A stretch of 64,000 nt of DNA from Bacteroidota bacterium (GCA_029547705.1 JAKPOU010000041.1:310001-374000); one strand, 5' to 3'. Shown: positions 1 through 8,789, counted from the first letter of the stretch. Translations and numbers: made by a program. The notes: generated by a model not told the origin, from the sequence alone.

Positions 1-319
1 TTTTTAAGTTGAAATATTGCCGCATGAATTTTTCAAACTGTTCAAAAACTACAGGTTCAGGCAGATTACTTTCTAACTCTATTTGAATATATTTATTTAT
101 CCAATCAGTTGTTAAAGTGTTGAAATAGTTTTGTGCCCAAACATGACCGATCATTGTATCATGAGCAATTTCATGCTTTAATTCATGGATTCTATTTTTA
201 AAATATGCTTGTATTCCTTCAGGATATGATTGTGAAAGTGAATGATCAAGCTGTAATTTATGATTTACCAGGCTGTTTTTTTCAGCATTCCTGATAATGG
301 CTGTTATTTTATCTTTCAT
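1..319 (-). CDS. Partial hypothetical protein, cut by left edge
   Basis: An open frame starts with ATG at 319 and runs off the left edge, giving about 106 residues and no stop. I do not recognise a family. The visible part is hydrophilic and helical-looking, with two overlapping HExxH-like strings (HELKH and HEIAH, near residues 44-52). This could be chance rather than a zinc site. It starts 3 bases after the integrase stop codon on the same strand, so it is probably co-transcribed with the integrase and belongs to the integrated element. Confidence 0.5.
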   Translation of the reverse strand, partial: MKDKITAIIRNAEKNSLVNHKLQLDHSLSQSYPEGIQAYFKNRIHELKHEIAHDTMIGHVWAQNYFNTLTTDWINKYIQIELESNLPEPVVFEQFEKFMRQYFNLK

Positions 320-322
320 GGC

Positions 323-1612
323 TTAAAATGCAATTAAATTCTGGGCTGCTCTTGCTCTCTGTTCCTGTTCAAATCCTGCCAGGTAGTTCTCCGTTGTCTT
401 TGCGTCTGAATGCCCCAGGGCTTCAGAAATAAACGCAATGCTGGCCCCGGATCTTTTCAAGACAGTTGCGTATGAGTGCCGGGCTGTATAGGTTGAAATT
501 TTATCAATGCCCAGGGCCTCGCTGATCATTGCCATTTTTTTATTTGTAAGCCTGATAACATTCTGAATAATGCGTTTTTCATCCTTTGGCTTCAGGCCGG
601 GAGACAGGAACGGGAAGATATAACTCTCCGGCTTCCTTGATGGATTGCCCCAGCGTTTAATAATCTCTTCCATCTGGGGAAGCAATGTTGCTGCAATCTC
701 CTTTTGATTCCTGACTGTTCGTTTTGTTTTTTGCCGTATAAAATAGATTTCACCACCTGCAATATTTTTATACTTCAGCTTCAGCATATCATTAAAATTA
801 ATTCCATTACACAGATAGGAGAAATACCACAGGTCCCGGCTTCTTTTTTCAGTTTCGGTATGTAGTGGATAATCCAAAACAGCTTTAATCTGTTGAAGGG
901 TAAGGGCCATTTTCCGGCCGGTTGCTGTCTTTATTTCAAACTTGTCTCTGCCGAACGGATACTGCCCTGCATTGATAATGCCGTTCTTCCTGGCCTCGTT
1001 CATTATTGCCCTGATGCAGCCAATATAAAATTTGGCCGTTGTTATGGATCTTTGTCTTGTTTCTCCTTTTGTCGTGACTTCCTTCAATAGATCACTTTCA
1101 TATTTTTCAAGCCAGTGTACTGTCACGTCTGCAAACTTCAGATCTTTCCTTCCTGTATAATTCATAATGCTGTTTAAAGCACATTGATAGCTTGAGGCAG
1201 TTCCTATCTGTCCGGCTGCTGTTAATGCTTCAATCTTGTTTAAAAACGCTGTTATAACGCTGTTATCGTTGCCTCGGCTTAATCTGCGGTTGAAGGCATC
1301 AGGAGAAAATCCTTCACCTTTGGTCAGTTCCTTAATGAGTGCTTTGATCTTTTCAAAGCCTGACTGAATAAGGGCCCTGGTTTCAATTAACTCCCGCTTC
1401 CTGGTATTTGGCATTTCCTGCCATTCCTCCATTGTCAGGTCAATGCCTGAAGAGTGAAAGTAGTAACGGCCATTAAAAAAGATCCGATACTTAACCGGAT
1501 AACGCAATTCATGAAAAACAATGTCCTTTTCATCGGAAACGGGTATGTTTTTTGCTCTTCGGGTATCAAAATAAATTGATGCAATTACACCATCTAAAGA
1601 ATATTTTTCCAT
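323..1612 (-). CDS. Tyrosine recombinase/integrase (Bacteroidetes type)
   Basis: Site-specific recombinase of 429 residues that would insert and excise the element lying to its left. The order is an N-terminal arm-binding domain, a SAM-like core-binding domain and a C-terminal catalytic domain. Box II reads TARHSYAT, followed by EALGHSDAKTTENYL, where the Tyr in ENYL is the expected nucleophile. The usual box I Arg (GxR) is replaced: the sequence is NGINFNDMLKL. The frame is open 40 codons further upstream, but that extension is AT-rich and unlike the family, so ATG at 1612 (MEKYSLDG) is chosen. The gene sits about 170 bases from a tRNA-Pro fragment on the other strand, which is the usual arrangement for a tRNA-targeting integrase. 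The family is clear. Whether it is active is not known. Confidence 0.9.
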   Translation of the reverse strand: MEKYSLDGVIASIYFDTRRAKNIPVSDEKDIVFHELRYPVKYRIFFNGRYYFHSSGIDLTMEEWQEMPNTRKRELIETRALIQSGFEKIKALIKELTKGEGFSPDAFNRRLSRGNDNSVITAFLNKIEALTAAGQIGTASSYQCALNSIMNYTGRKDLKFADVTVHWLEKYESDLLKEVTTKGETRQRSITTAKFYIGCIRAIMNEARKNGIINAGQYPFGRDKFEIKTATGRKMALTLQQIKAVLDYPLHTETEKRSRDLWYFSYLCNGINFNDMLKLKYKNIAGGEIYFIRQKTKRTVRNQKEIAATLLPQMEEIIKRWGNPSRKPESYIFPFLSPGLKPKDEKRIIQNVIRLTNKKMAMISEALGIDKISTYTARHSYATVLKRSGASIAFISEALGHSDAKTTENYLAGFEQEQRARAAQNLIAF

Positions 1613-1760
1613 GTTTAGAACGTTTTTAGTGTGCAAAGAATTTGCAAACAACTTTCTCCAAAGATATAAAAAACATGAAACAATATGAAAATAAATATAA
1701 AGATAATTATTAACAATAATTCTGAATATCAATATTTAAACTAACAAAATGAATGATGCT

Positions 1761-1780
1761 GAAAAGTGGTGAAAAGTGGT
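1761..1780 (+). repeat. Tandem 10-bp direct repeat beside att site
   Basis: GAAAAGTGGT occurs twice in direct tandem, ending four bases before the tRNA-Pro fragment. Short direct repeats next to a recombination core can be integrase arm-binding sites, but this is inference. Only two copies are present. Confidence 0.5.
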
Positions 1781-1784
1781 TGTT

Positions 1785-1831
1785 TCTGGTTTGGGACCAG
1801 AGGGTCGTCAGTTCGAATCTGACCATCCCGA
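1785..1831 (+). other. Attachment site: 3' fragment of tRNA-Pro(UGG)
   Basis: The sequence folds as the 3' half of a tRNA. It has an anticodon stem TCTGG/CCAGA around loop TTTGGGA (anticodon TGG at 1792-1794), variable loop GGGTC, T stem GTCAG/CTGAC around TTCGAAT, the 3' acceptor strand CATCCCG and discriminator A at 1831. The matching 5' acceptor strand CGGGATG and the D arm are absent upstream; the integrase region lies there instead. This is the pattern left when an element integrates into the 3' end of a tRNA gene: one junction keeps the rebuilt tRNA, the other keeps the displaced fragment. The intact tRNA should be at the far, left end of the element, outside this window. Confidence 0.85.
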
Positions 1832-1871
1832 CACAGACCTTCAGATCCGGTTTTTTCTCCTGATTCCCGTT

Positions 1872-2510
1872 TTACATCTTTCTCCTGTCGAACAGGAGAA
1901 AATTTGCAATTTTCATATATTCCAGCAATACCTGCTGAATGCCTTCCTTGTCTTTCCACCATCCGGCAGGATTGAATTTCGTAAAACTGCTCGGACTGCA
2001 GAGAATAGTGACCGGAATACCCTTCTTCCTGAATGCCGATTCAAATATCATGGACGCCCGGCGGGTATGATAGGCAGAAGTTACAAGCAAAAGGGTGTCA
2101 ATATCCGCCCGACAGAAGCAATACTCCCTTACTTTAACGGCTTCCATCTGTGTGCTGACAGCATCACCGGGCAGGATTACAATATTGCCTGAGGAAATTC
2201 CAAGGGTTACCAGTGCATCACTTACCTGCTTTGTAGTGCTTATTAAGCTGACTCCTTTGCTCTCCAGTGCCTTATATGCACCCATGCCCTCTTTTACAAT
2301 TATTATTTTGTCAGCCAGTCCCTGCCTGTACACATGTTCAGCCTGAAGAACCCTGTCTGCAATTGATCCCATCAGTATCACAATGGCATCGCCGTGAATG
2401 TCTCCGTCGTGCCTTACGAGCCATTTTCCGGCCCTGACTACCAGAAAGGCCTCTGCTGCAAACAATATCAGAACAGACAGAAAAATCGTGCCGGTTGATT
2501 TACAGGACAT
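1872..2510 (-). CDS. YdcF/SanA-like DUF218 membrane-anchored protein
   Basis: Member of the ElyC/SanA/YdcF (DUF218) family, linked in other bacteria to envelope functions; the exact reaction is unknown. One N-terminal membrane segment (about residues 5-28) is followed by the domain core, with AIVILMGS, the DKIIIVKEG strand and a VTSAYHTRRA segment typical of the family. ATG at 2510 is chosen. A TTG at 2543 in the same frame would overlap the end of the DUF1080 gene. The gene lies 25 bases after that gene on the same strand, so it may be the last gene of a Gfo/Idh/MocA-DUF1080-YdcF operon. It is the first chromosomal gene beyond the element's attachment site. Confidence 0.8.
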   Translation of the reverse strand: MSCKSTGTIFLSVLILFAAEAFLVVRAGKWLVRHDGDIHGDAIVILMGSIADRVLQAEHVYRQGLADKIIIVKEGMGAYKALESKGVSLISTTKQVSDALVTLGISSGNIVILPGDAVSTQMEAVKVREYCFCRADIDTLLLVTSAYHTRRASMIFESAFRKKGIPVTILCSPSSFTKFNPAGWWKDKEGIQQVLLEYMKIANFLLFDRRKM

Positions 2511-2535
2511 ACTCCTATGACAGATATTTTTTCCG

Positions 2536-3462
2536 TTATTCAAGCATTCCCCTCAGCCACCGCAGATAATCCGAAGTGATTTCCGATGAGCAGCTATTTA
2601 TGCTTTTATCGATTTCGCGTATCAGCGTTCTTTTTTCCTTTTCACTTGTTCCCGGATCGGATGTCTTGGCAACAATATCAAAAAGTACCTGTTTTGCCTC
2701 GCTTCTTAGCATTGGATCACTACCTGACATCATAACTGCCATGGACTGAATCATTACAGCCCCGAGACTGGTTGCAGCCTGATTTGAAACATATCTTATT
2801 TCCCAGTTCGGATTGCTGAATCCCTCTGTTACATAATCCGGTTCAGCATCCAGATCCCTGATCCTGATTTTCCTGAACCTGGCAAACTGGTCCGGTTTTT
2901 CAGCATGGTTACCCTGTAAGCCGATATATCCTGTCAACGGTTTGCCGGCCAGGCTCTTTACAGTGTCAATATCCGCCATTGTGGTGATCTGGTCGTTTAC
3001 TGATACAGTGACCATGTTCCGGTCACATTTGATTTCCATTCTGTACCATTTCCCGGTTGTTTCGTCGGGCCGGTTCGTAACGGCTACATGTCCGTAAAGG
3101 GAGCCGGTACAATGAAGATCATCCCTCCACGGCGTCCAGGGCGCAAGAAGCTGAACTTCGAAACCGCTTCCGGGTTTCGAGGGATCACGCCTTATAAACA
3201 CTCCGCTGTTACCAGCTTCCGATAACATATATTCAAGCTGAAGAATAAAATTGGAATAGGCCTTTTCAGTATAGATATCGGTTCCGGATCCGGTACTCCT
3301 GGTGATCATTTCTCCGTCAATTACTTCAAAGGCGCCTTGTTTCTGAAGCGTCCAGTTGGTAAGGTCCTTGCCGTTGAACAGGCTGACAAAATCCTGTTGT
3401 TTTGATTCACATGAGAATAAAAATATGGAAATGACAAGGGTTAGCAGTATACTATTTTTCAT
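2536..3462 (-). CDS. DUF1080 lipoprotein (3-keto-disaccharide hydrolase family)
   Basis: Secreted lipoprotein. The signal peptide ends in IFLFSC, so Cys near residue 18 is the likely lipidation site. The mature N-terminus carries a DUF1080 domain (FVSLFNGKDLTNWTL, then GDGEM-like and NSGVFIRRD segments), a concanavalin-like fold assigned to hydrolysis of 3-keto glycosides. The C-terminal 90 or so residues look like an added helical region with Cys. ATG at 3462 is chosen because it starts directly before the signal peptide; the longer frame adds 41 residues without a signal. The upstream neighbour is a Tat-exported Gfo/Idh/MocA oxidoreductase. The pair fits an oxidise-then-cleave route for a glycoside, which is inference. 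Confidence 0.85.
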   Translation of the reverse strand: MKNSILLTLVISIFLFSCESKQQDFVSLFNGKDLTNWTLQKQGAFEVIDGEMITRSTGSGTDIYTEKAYSNFILQLEYMLSEAGNSGVFIRRDPSKPGSGFEVQLLAPWTPWRDDLHCTGSLYGHVAVTNRPDETTGKWYRMEIKCDRNMVTVSVNDQITTMADIDTVKSLAGKPLTGYIGLQGNHAEKPDQFARFRKIRIRDLDAEPDYVTEGFSNPNWEIRYVSNQAATSLGAVMIQSMAVMMSGSDPMLRSEAKQVLFDIVAKTSDPGTSEKEKRTLIREIDKSINSCSSEITSDYLRWLRGMLE

Positions 3463-3487
3463 TTTCTTATAATTCAGATATTTTACA

Positions 3488-4783
3488 TTATGAACTAAGT
3501 TTCCATGGTTTTCTGTATTCCCTTGAAAGAAGATAACTGGCTGCCCTGTCGCCGACAAAATCTTCCTTTTCACTGTCCCATACAAGTTTTCTCTTCAGCC
3601 TGAAAGATATCAGTGCCAGGTGCATCGGTATTGTCATTTCCCGAACATAGTGAAGATTACTTTCAGGTTCCTTTCCTGATTTAATTGCATCAATAAAATT
3701 CTGCTGATGACCGGGGGAGCGGGGCAGTGTTACCGGAACATCCGGCAGGTCAGTCAGGATCTCATTATTGATTTTGATAAAACGGGAAGTGTAATCGCAG
3801 GTCAGGGTTCCGCCGGTTCCTTCGAAATGGGCACCAATGTGCATTTTTTCCGCACCAGGTGCTTCCGGCGGAATGGTTGTCCAGAACACATCCAGGTCTT
3901 TGAACTTGAAGTCAACATCTATCCACCTTGGTGCATCGGCTATCCCGTCAAATGGTCTTTCGCCCCGGCTGTCTATACTGTACAGTCCCTTCGGATGAAG
4001 CGACATAAACATGATATCGGCAATATGGCACCAGAAATCGGCAAAAACCCCTCCGGAATAATCCAGGAAATGACGATAGGTTCCATGACATCTTACCGGA
4101 GTATATTCCTCATAGGGAGCCGGTCCCAGCCACATGTCCCAGTCGAGGGTTTCCGGCGGTTCCTGGGGCGGGGGAAAACCCAGTCCGGGGGAACCGCCTG
4201 TTTTCCATAAACGTACCGTATGTATTTTCCCCAGTCTGCCTGATTGAAGCAATTCGGTAACACGATGGTAATTATCTCCTGCATGTATCTGTGTCCCAAG
4301 CTGGAAAACTCTGTTATGCTTCTCGAGATTTTTAAGCATGGCCTGTCCTTCTGCCAGGGAATAGGTGAGAGGTTTTTCTCCGTAAACATCCTTTCCCGAC
4401 TGAAATGCCATGATTGCTATCGGTGCATGCCAGTGGTCAGGGGTTGCACAGGTGATGGCATCAATATCCTTCCTGTCAAGGATGCGGCGGAAATCCGAAA
4501 ATACCTCCGCCCTGGAATCCGGATTGATTTCCTGCAGCCGGGCACGGGCTTCCCCGAGCCTTATCTTGTCAAGATCGCATAATGCAGCAACTTCCACTTC
4601 AGGTAAATTATTAAACCAGGTCATATGGCTTCTGCCCTGACTGCCAAGTCCGATGACGGCTACTCTTACCCGGTCGCTCGGAGCCACGGCCCGCAGCCCT
4701 GAAGACAGCAGCGGCAGACCCATTAATCCGAGGGTACTCCTGGTAATGAATTTTCGTCTGTTGATTTTTGAATTGCTTCCCAT
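3488..4783 (-). CDS. Tat-exported Gfo/Idh/MocA oxidoreductase
   Basis: NAD(P)-dependent sugar or inositol dehydrogenase-like protein of 431 residues. The N-terminus has a twin-arginine motif (INRRKFITRS) and a hydrophobic stretch, so it is probably exported folded with its cofactor. The Rossmann motif is VIGLGSQGRSH (about residues 42-52). The segment GEKPLTYSLAEGQ carries the conserved EKP motif. The C-terminal half is the usual alpha/beta domain. Such secreted members act on glycans or 3-keto sugars; the substrate is not visible. It precedes the DUF1080 gene by 25 bases on the same strand, which suggests that both work on the same glycoside. Confidence 0.88.
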   Translation of the reverse strand: MGSNSKINRRKFITRSTLGLMGLPLLSSGLRAVAPSDRVRVAVIGLGSQGRSHMTWFNNLPEVEVAALCDLDKIRLGEARARLQEINPDSRAEVFSDFRRILDRKDIDAITCATPDHWHAPIAIMAFQSGKDVYGEKPLTYSLAEGQAMLKNLEKHNRVFQLGTQIHAGDNYHRVTELLQSGRLGKIHTVRLWKTGGSPGLGFPPPQEPPETLDWDMWLGPAPYEEYTPVRCHGTYRHFLDYSGGVFADFWCHIADIMFMSLHPKGLYSIDSRGERPFDGIADAPRWIDVDFKFKDLDVFWTTIPPEAPGAEKMHIGAHFEGTGGTLTCDYTSRFIKINNEILTDLPDVPVTLPRSPGHQQNFIDAIKSGKEPESNLHYVREMTIPMHLALISFRLKRKLVWDSEKEDFVGDRAASYLLSREYRKPWKLSS

Positions 4784-4867
4784 AAAATGTTAATTATTGG
4801 TTCTTCATGTTAATCCGTGGATTCAAAAATATATATTTGCTGTACCAGATTTAAGCTGAATATTATT

Positions 4868-5875
4868 ATGATACGGATGGCTGTAATTTACACAAATCTT
4901 TTCTTACTTGTCATCTTATTGTCCTGTAAAAACAACACTGAGCCGGATAACAGCAAGCCGGACAGGAATACTTTTATGAATCCTGTTTATCCTTCCAGCA
5001 TGCCAGATCCGAGTATTATCAGGGCTGATGACGGATATTTTTATCTGTATGCAACAGAAGATGTGAGAAATACACCGATACTGCGTTCATCTGACCTTGT
5101 CACCTGGAATCTGATCGGTACGGCCTTTACATCAGAAACAAGACCTTCCTTTGAACCGCGGGGAGGCATATGGGCACCCGATATTAATTATATAGCCGGG
5201 AAATATGTTCTTTATTACTCAATGTCGGTTTGGGGCGGGGAATGGACCTGCGGAATAGGAGTGGCCGTCAGTGACAGCCCGGAAGGCCCTTTTACGGACA
5301 GGGGAAAATTATTCCGCAGCAACGAAATTGATGTTCAGAATTCCATTGATCAGTATTTTTTTGAAGAGAACGGGAAAAAATATCTTTTCTGGGGGAGTTT
5401 CCATGGTATATATGCTGTGGAACTTACAGACGACGGACTGGCGGTAAGGGAAGGCACGGAAAAGAGATTTATTGCCGGAACTGCCTATGAAGGAGCCTGT
5501 ATATACAAAAAGGATGGCTTCTATTATCTGTTTGCATCAACCGGAACATGCTGTGAGGGTATTAAAAGCACGTACACCACGGTTGTGGGCCGGTCGGAAA
5601 ATCTTTTCGGACCCTATATGGATAAGTCGGGAAACAGTATGAGCAACAATCATCATGAAGTTCTGATCAGTGGTAATGATCGCTTTGCCGGAACCGGCCA
5701 TAATTCGGAGATAATCACTGACAAGAAAAATAAATCCTGGATTTTATACCATGCTGTTGATAAAATAAATCCAAGGGGAAGGGTGCTGATGCTGGATGAA
5801 GTTCAGTGGAAGGACGGATGGCCTTTTGTTGAGGGCAATACGGCAAGCCTTAAATGGACCAGGCCATATTTCTGA
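4868..5875 (+). CDS. Glycoside hydrolase family 43 lipoprotein
   Basis: Five-bladed beta-propeller glycosidase, probably an arabinosidase or xylosidase. The signal peptide ends in LLVILLSC, giving a lipoprotein. Family features are MPDPSIIRADDGYFYLYAT (base Asp), GGIWAPDINYI, VSDSPEGPF (Asp) and YEGACIYKKDGFYYLF (acid Glu), then GTGHNSE. Length of 335 residues is typical of a single GH43 domain without a binding module. ATG at 4868 (MIRMAVIY) is chosen because the signal peptide follows; a frame from 4817 adds 17 unlikely residues. It is divergent from the Gfo/Idh/MocA gene, with about 84 bases between them that should hold both promoters. Confidence 0.9.
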   Translation: MIRMAVIYTNLFLLVILLSCKNNTEPDNSKPDRNTFMNPVYPSSMPDPSIIRADDGYFYLYATEDVRNTPILRSSDLVTWNLIGTAFTSETRPSFEPRGGIWAPDINYIAGKYVLYYSMSVWGGEWTCGIGVAVSDSPEGPFTDRGKLFRSNEIDVQNSIDQYFFEENGKKYLFWGSFHGIYAVELTDDGLAVREGTEKRFIAGTAYEGACIYKKDGFYYLFASTGTCCEGIKSTYTTVVGRSENLFGPYMDKSGNSMSNNHHEVLISGNDRFAGTGHNSEIITDKKNKSWILYHAVDKINPRGRVLMLDEVQWKDGWPFVEGNTASLKWTRPYF

Positions 5876-5898
5876 TACAGGACCGGAACAGAAAGGTT

Positions 5899-6489
5899 AT
5901 GTCCCCGGAATTCCGAAATATTACGGCTATCATACTTGCAGGCGGGAAAAACTCCAGAATGGGCGGGATTGACAAAGGTATGCTCCCTGTTAAGAATGTT
6001 CCGATGATTGCCCATATCGCGAAACAGCTTGAACCCTTTTTCGGTGAGGTAATAATAGGAGGCAGGACTGACATATATGGTTTTCTGGGGTACAGGGTAA
6101 TTCCCGATATATCGGAAGGCATGGGGCCCCTGATGGGTATTTATTCATGCCTGCTTGCATCGGATACTGACTTGAATTTTATAACCGCCTGTGATATTCC
6201 TGATATCCGGATTGGCCTTGTAAGGGAAATGCTTCGGTTGTCTGCTGAATCAGATATAGTTATTCCCATGGGTGCCGGAAATAAATATGAACCTCTGCAC
6301 GGGGTTTACAGGAAATCCGTTATTCCTGCCGCTGCTGGACTCTTAGAGGATAAAAGACTCAGGACCTCAGATCTTTTCGAACAAGTGAAAACAATGTTTA
6401 TTCCTTTTGATGGCCGGGAATGGTATCACAACATCAATACTCCTGAGGATTACAGCAGTTACGCTAAAAAAGCAGATGATCCGGCCTGA
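5899..6489 (+). CDS. mobA: Molybdenum cofactor guanylyltransferase MobA
   Basis: Transfers GMP from GTP to molybdopterin to make the guanine dinucleotide form of Mo cofactor (cytoplasm). The nucleotide-binding signature is IILAGGKNSRMGGIDKG, followed by GMGPLMGIYSCL and TACDIPDI, where the Asp binds the metal. The C-terminal NINTPEDY is typical of the family. ATG at 5899 is preceded by GAAAGG. An earlier in-frame ATG at 5854 would overlap the GH43 gene. No other Mo-cofactor gene is in the window, so the enzyme it serves is elsewhere. Confidence 0.88.
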   Translation: MSPEFRNITAIILAGGKNSRMGGIDKGMLPVKNVPMIAHIAKQLEPFFGEVIIGGRTDIYGFLGYRVIPDISEGMGPLMGIYSCLLASDTDLNFITACDIPDIRIGLVREMLRLSAESDIVIPMGAGNKYEPLHGVYRKSVIPAAAGLLEDKRLRTSDLFEQVKTMFIPFDGREWYHNINTPEDYSSYAKKADDPA

Positions 6490-6610
6490 AAAACAGTAAA
6501 CTTTCCCGGGAAAAAACAGGTATTCAGATGGCCTTTTTCTGCATCAGGGGAATAAAACAGCCTGCCAGCACCAGGTCAGAGCATGTCAAATTAAAGTATA
6601 TTTGCCTAGT

Positions 6611-7978
6611 ATGGAACAAAGAGGATCTCCTTCCGAACTGGGAACAGGAAACATCAGAAAGCTTCTCCTGAAATATGCCATTCCGTCTGTAATTGCGATG
6701 ACGGCATCATCGCTCTACAATATTACCGACAGTATTTTTATTGGTCATGGAGTAGGTGCTCTGGCGATTTCCGGTCTTGCAATAACATTTCCGCTGATGA
6801 ACCTTTCTGCAGCTTTCGGTTCGCTTGTGGGAGTGGGAGCTGCGACTCTGATGTCGCTCCGGCTCGGGCAAAAGGATTATGGCACTGCAAACAATATACT
6901 CGGAAATGTATTTGTACTGAACATTATTCTTGGCCTGATATATACGGTCGTAGTGCTGCTGAACCTGGACAGGATACTCTATTTTTTCGGTGCCAGTGAT
7001 GAAACTCTTCCCTTTGCTCATGATTTCATGGTTATAATTTCACTGGCCAATATAATAACCCATCTTTATTTCGGGCTCAATGCCATGCTCAGAGCAACAG
7101 GGCATCCCAAAAAATCAATGTTCACCACCCTGTTTTCCGTTCTGATCAATATAATACTTGCACCGATTTTCATTTTCGTGTTCAGATGGGGGATCCGCGG
7201 AGCGGCACTGGCAACTGTTATTGCCCAGACATCAATGCTGCTCTGGCAGATACTTCACTTTTCAAACAGCCGGAATTTCATTCATCTGAAAAAAGGCAGC
7301 TTTCGCCTGAAGCGCAGGATAGTCACTGAATCCCTTTCGATAGGAATGGCACCCTTTATGATGAATTCCGTTGCCAGTATAATAGTGCTGGTAATAAATA
7401 CCAGCCTGATCAGGTACGGCGGGGACCTGGCTGTCGGAGCCTATGGGATAATAAACCGGATTGCCTTTCTTTTTATCATGGTAGTCCTTGGCTTCAACCA
7501 GGGTATGCAGCCCATTGCAGGGTACAACCACGGAGCCGGGCAGTTCATGAGGGTTAACAATGTTCTGAAGCATACAATAGTACTGGCAACTTCTGTTATG
7601 ATGGTCGGTTTTGCCATAGGTGAACTGTTTCCCCGTGCTGTCGCTTCCGCATTTACGACGGATCAGGACCTTATTGACATTGTTGTTCCGGGAATGAGGA
7701 TTGTGATGATGTCATTTCCCATAATCGGTTTTCAGATGGTAACGTCAAATTTTTTCCAGAGTATCGGGATGCCTGTAAAGTCTATTCTGATGTCACTTTC
7801 GAGACAGGTTTTTTTCCTGTTGCCATGTCTTCTTATATTCCCGCGTATTTTCGGACTGAAGGGAATCTGGTACAGCATGCCGACAGCGGATGTTATATCA
7901 GCAGTTGTCGCAGCTGTCCTTCTTGTCGGACAATACCGGAAGAACAGGTTAAATGAAATTACTCATCAGGAAATCTAA
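6611..7978 (+). CDS. MATE family efflux transporter
   Basis: Inner-membrane multidrug/toxin extrusion transporter, 455 residues, with about twelve hydrophobic helices. The first helix begins LLKYAIPSVIAMTASSLYN, and the typical GFNQGMQPIAGYNHGA loop links the two halves. Transport is coupled to Na+ or H+; the substrate is unknown. ATG at 6611 is chosen; a TTG nine bases upstream is possible. The gene is 10 bases before the cytidylate-kinase-like gene and is probably co-transcribed with it. Confidence 0.92.
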   Translation: MEQRGSPSELGTGNIRKLLLKYAIPSVIAMTASSLYNITDSIFIGHGVGALAISGLAITFPLMNLSAAFGSLVGVGAATLMSLRLGQKDYGTANNILGNVFVLNIILGLIYTVVVLLNLDRILYFFGASDETLPFAHDFMVIISLANIITHLYFGLNAMLRATGHPKKSMFTTLFSVLINIILAPIFIFVFRWGIRGAALATVIAQTSMLLWQILHFSNSRNFIHLKKGSFRLKRRIVTESLSIGMAPFMMNSVASIIVLVINTSLIRYGGDLAVGAYGIINRIAFLFIMVVLGFNQGMQPIAGYNHGAGQFMRVNNVLKHTIVLATSVMMVGFAIGELFPRAVASAFTTDQDLIDIVVPGMRIVMMSFPIIGFQMVTSNFFQSIGMPVKSILMSLSRQVFFLLPCLLIFPRIFGLKGIWYSMPTADVISAVVAAVLLVGQYRKNRLNEITHQEI

Positions 7979-7988
7979 CTGTTAATTC

Positions 7989-8621
7989 ATGAAGGAAAAT
8001 TATATAATTACAATCGGACGTCAGCTTGGAAGCGGAGGAAGGGAAATTGGCCTGAAGCTTGCCGAATCACTCGGGATTTCATTTTATGATAAAGAGCTGA
8101 TAAGACTGGCATCAGAGAAAAGCGGGCTCAATGAAAAAGTGTTTGAAAGTGCTGATGAGAAGAAACGCTTCAACATATTCTGGGGATTGTTCGGAGTGCA
8201 CAGCAGTACCCAGACCCCGGAAATCTATTCAGGCTACTATCTGAGCAATGAAACCCTGTTCAAGATACAAAGCGACGTGATAAGGAGTCTGGCAGAAAAA
8301 AAATCATGTCTTTTCGTCGGGCGCTGTGCTGACTATATCCTGAAGGATCATCCGAACCTGCTCAGTATTTTTCTGAATGCCGATCTGGATGACCGTATAG
8401 GAAGAGTGATGCATATCCACGGGATCAATGAAAAGCAGGCACGTGAACGTATAGATAAAACCGATAAACAACGCGAATCATACTACAACTATTTCAGCAG
8501 TAAATTATGGGGAGCTGCCGGATCATACCATCTTTGCATCAATACTTCAGTTCTTGGAATTGAAGAAACAACAGATTTCATAAAGTGTTTTGCAGAAAAA
8601 AGATTCAGACTCACGCACTGA
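7989..8621 (+). CDS. Cytidylate kinase-like protein
   Basis: P-loop protein of the cytidylate-kinase-like family (AAA_26 type). The N-terminus reads IITIGRQLGSGGREIGLKLAE, a variant nucleotide-binding loop without the usual GK(S/T), then FYDKELIRLASEKSG. A lid-like Arg-rich region (EKQARERIDKTDKQRESYY) and a C-terminal LCINTS strand match the family. The substrate of these proteins is not established; dCMP/CMP phosphorylation should not be assumed. It lies 10 bases downstream of the MATE transporter on the same strand. Confidence 0.85.
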   Translation: MKENYIITIGRQLGSGGREIGLKLAESLGISFYDKELIRLASEKSGLNEKVFESADEKKRFNIFWGLFGVHSSTQTPEIYSGYYLSNETLFKIQSDVIRSLAEKKSCLFVGRCADYILKDHPNLLSIFLNADLDDRIGRVMHIHGINEKQARERIDKTDKQRESYYNYFSSKLWGAAGSYHLCINTSVLGIEETTDFIKCFAEKRFRLTH

Positions 8622-8789
8622 AAAGGTAGTCTTGAATTGTTATTAATAATTTTCGTAACTTGAGCCTTGAAATTACCCTTATATACCTGAAACCATGATG
8701 TAAGCTCTCTGAATTTTAACCTGACAAGCATGCCAGGCAGGAACAGAATACTAACTGTACAGAAATTTAATTATTAACCAGTGTGTCTC

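Noticed and set aside
1741-1962. Minus-strand open frame containing a DGQIRTDDPLVPNQ string
   Set aside because: It is the reverse complement of the tRNA-Pro fragment read as protein, a well-known false hit, and has no family or start support.
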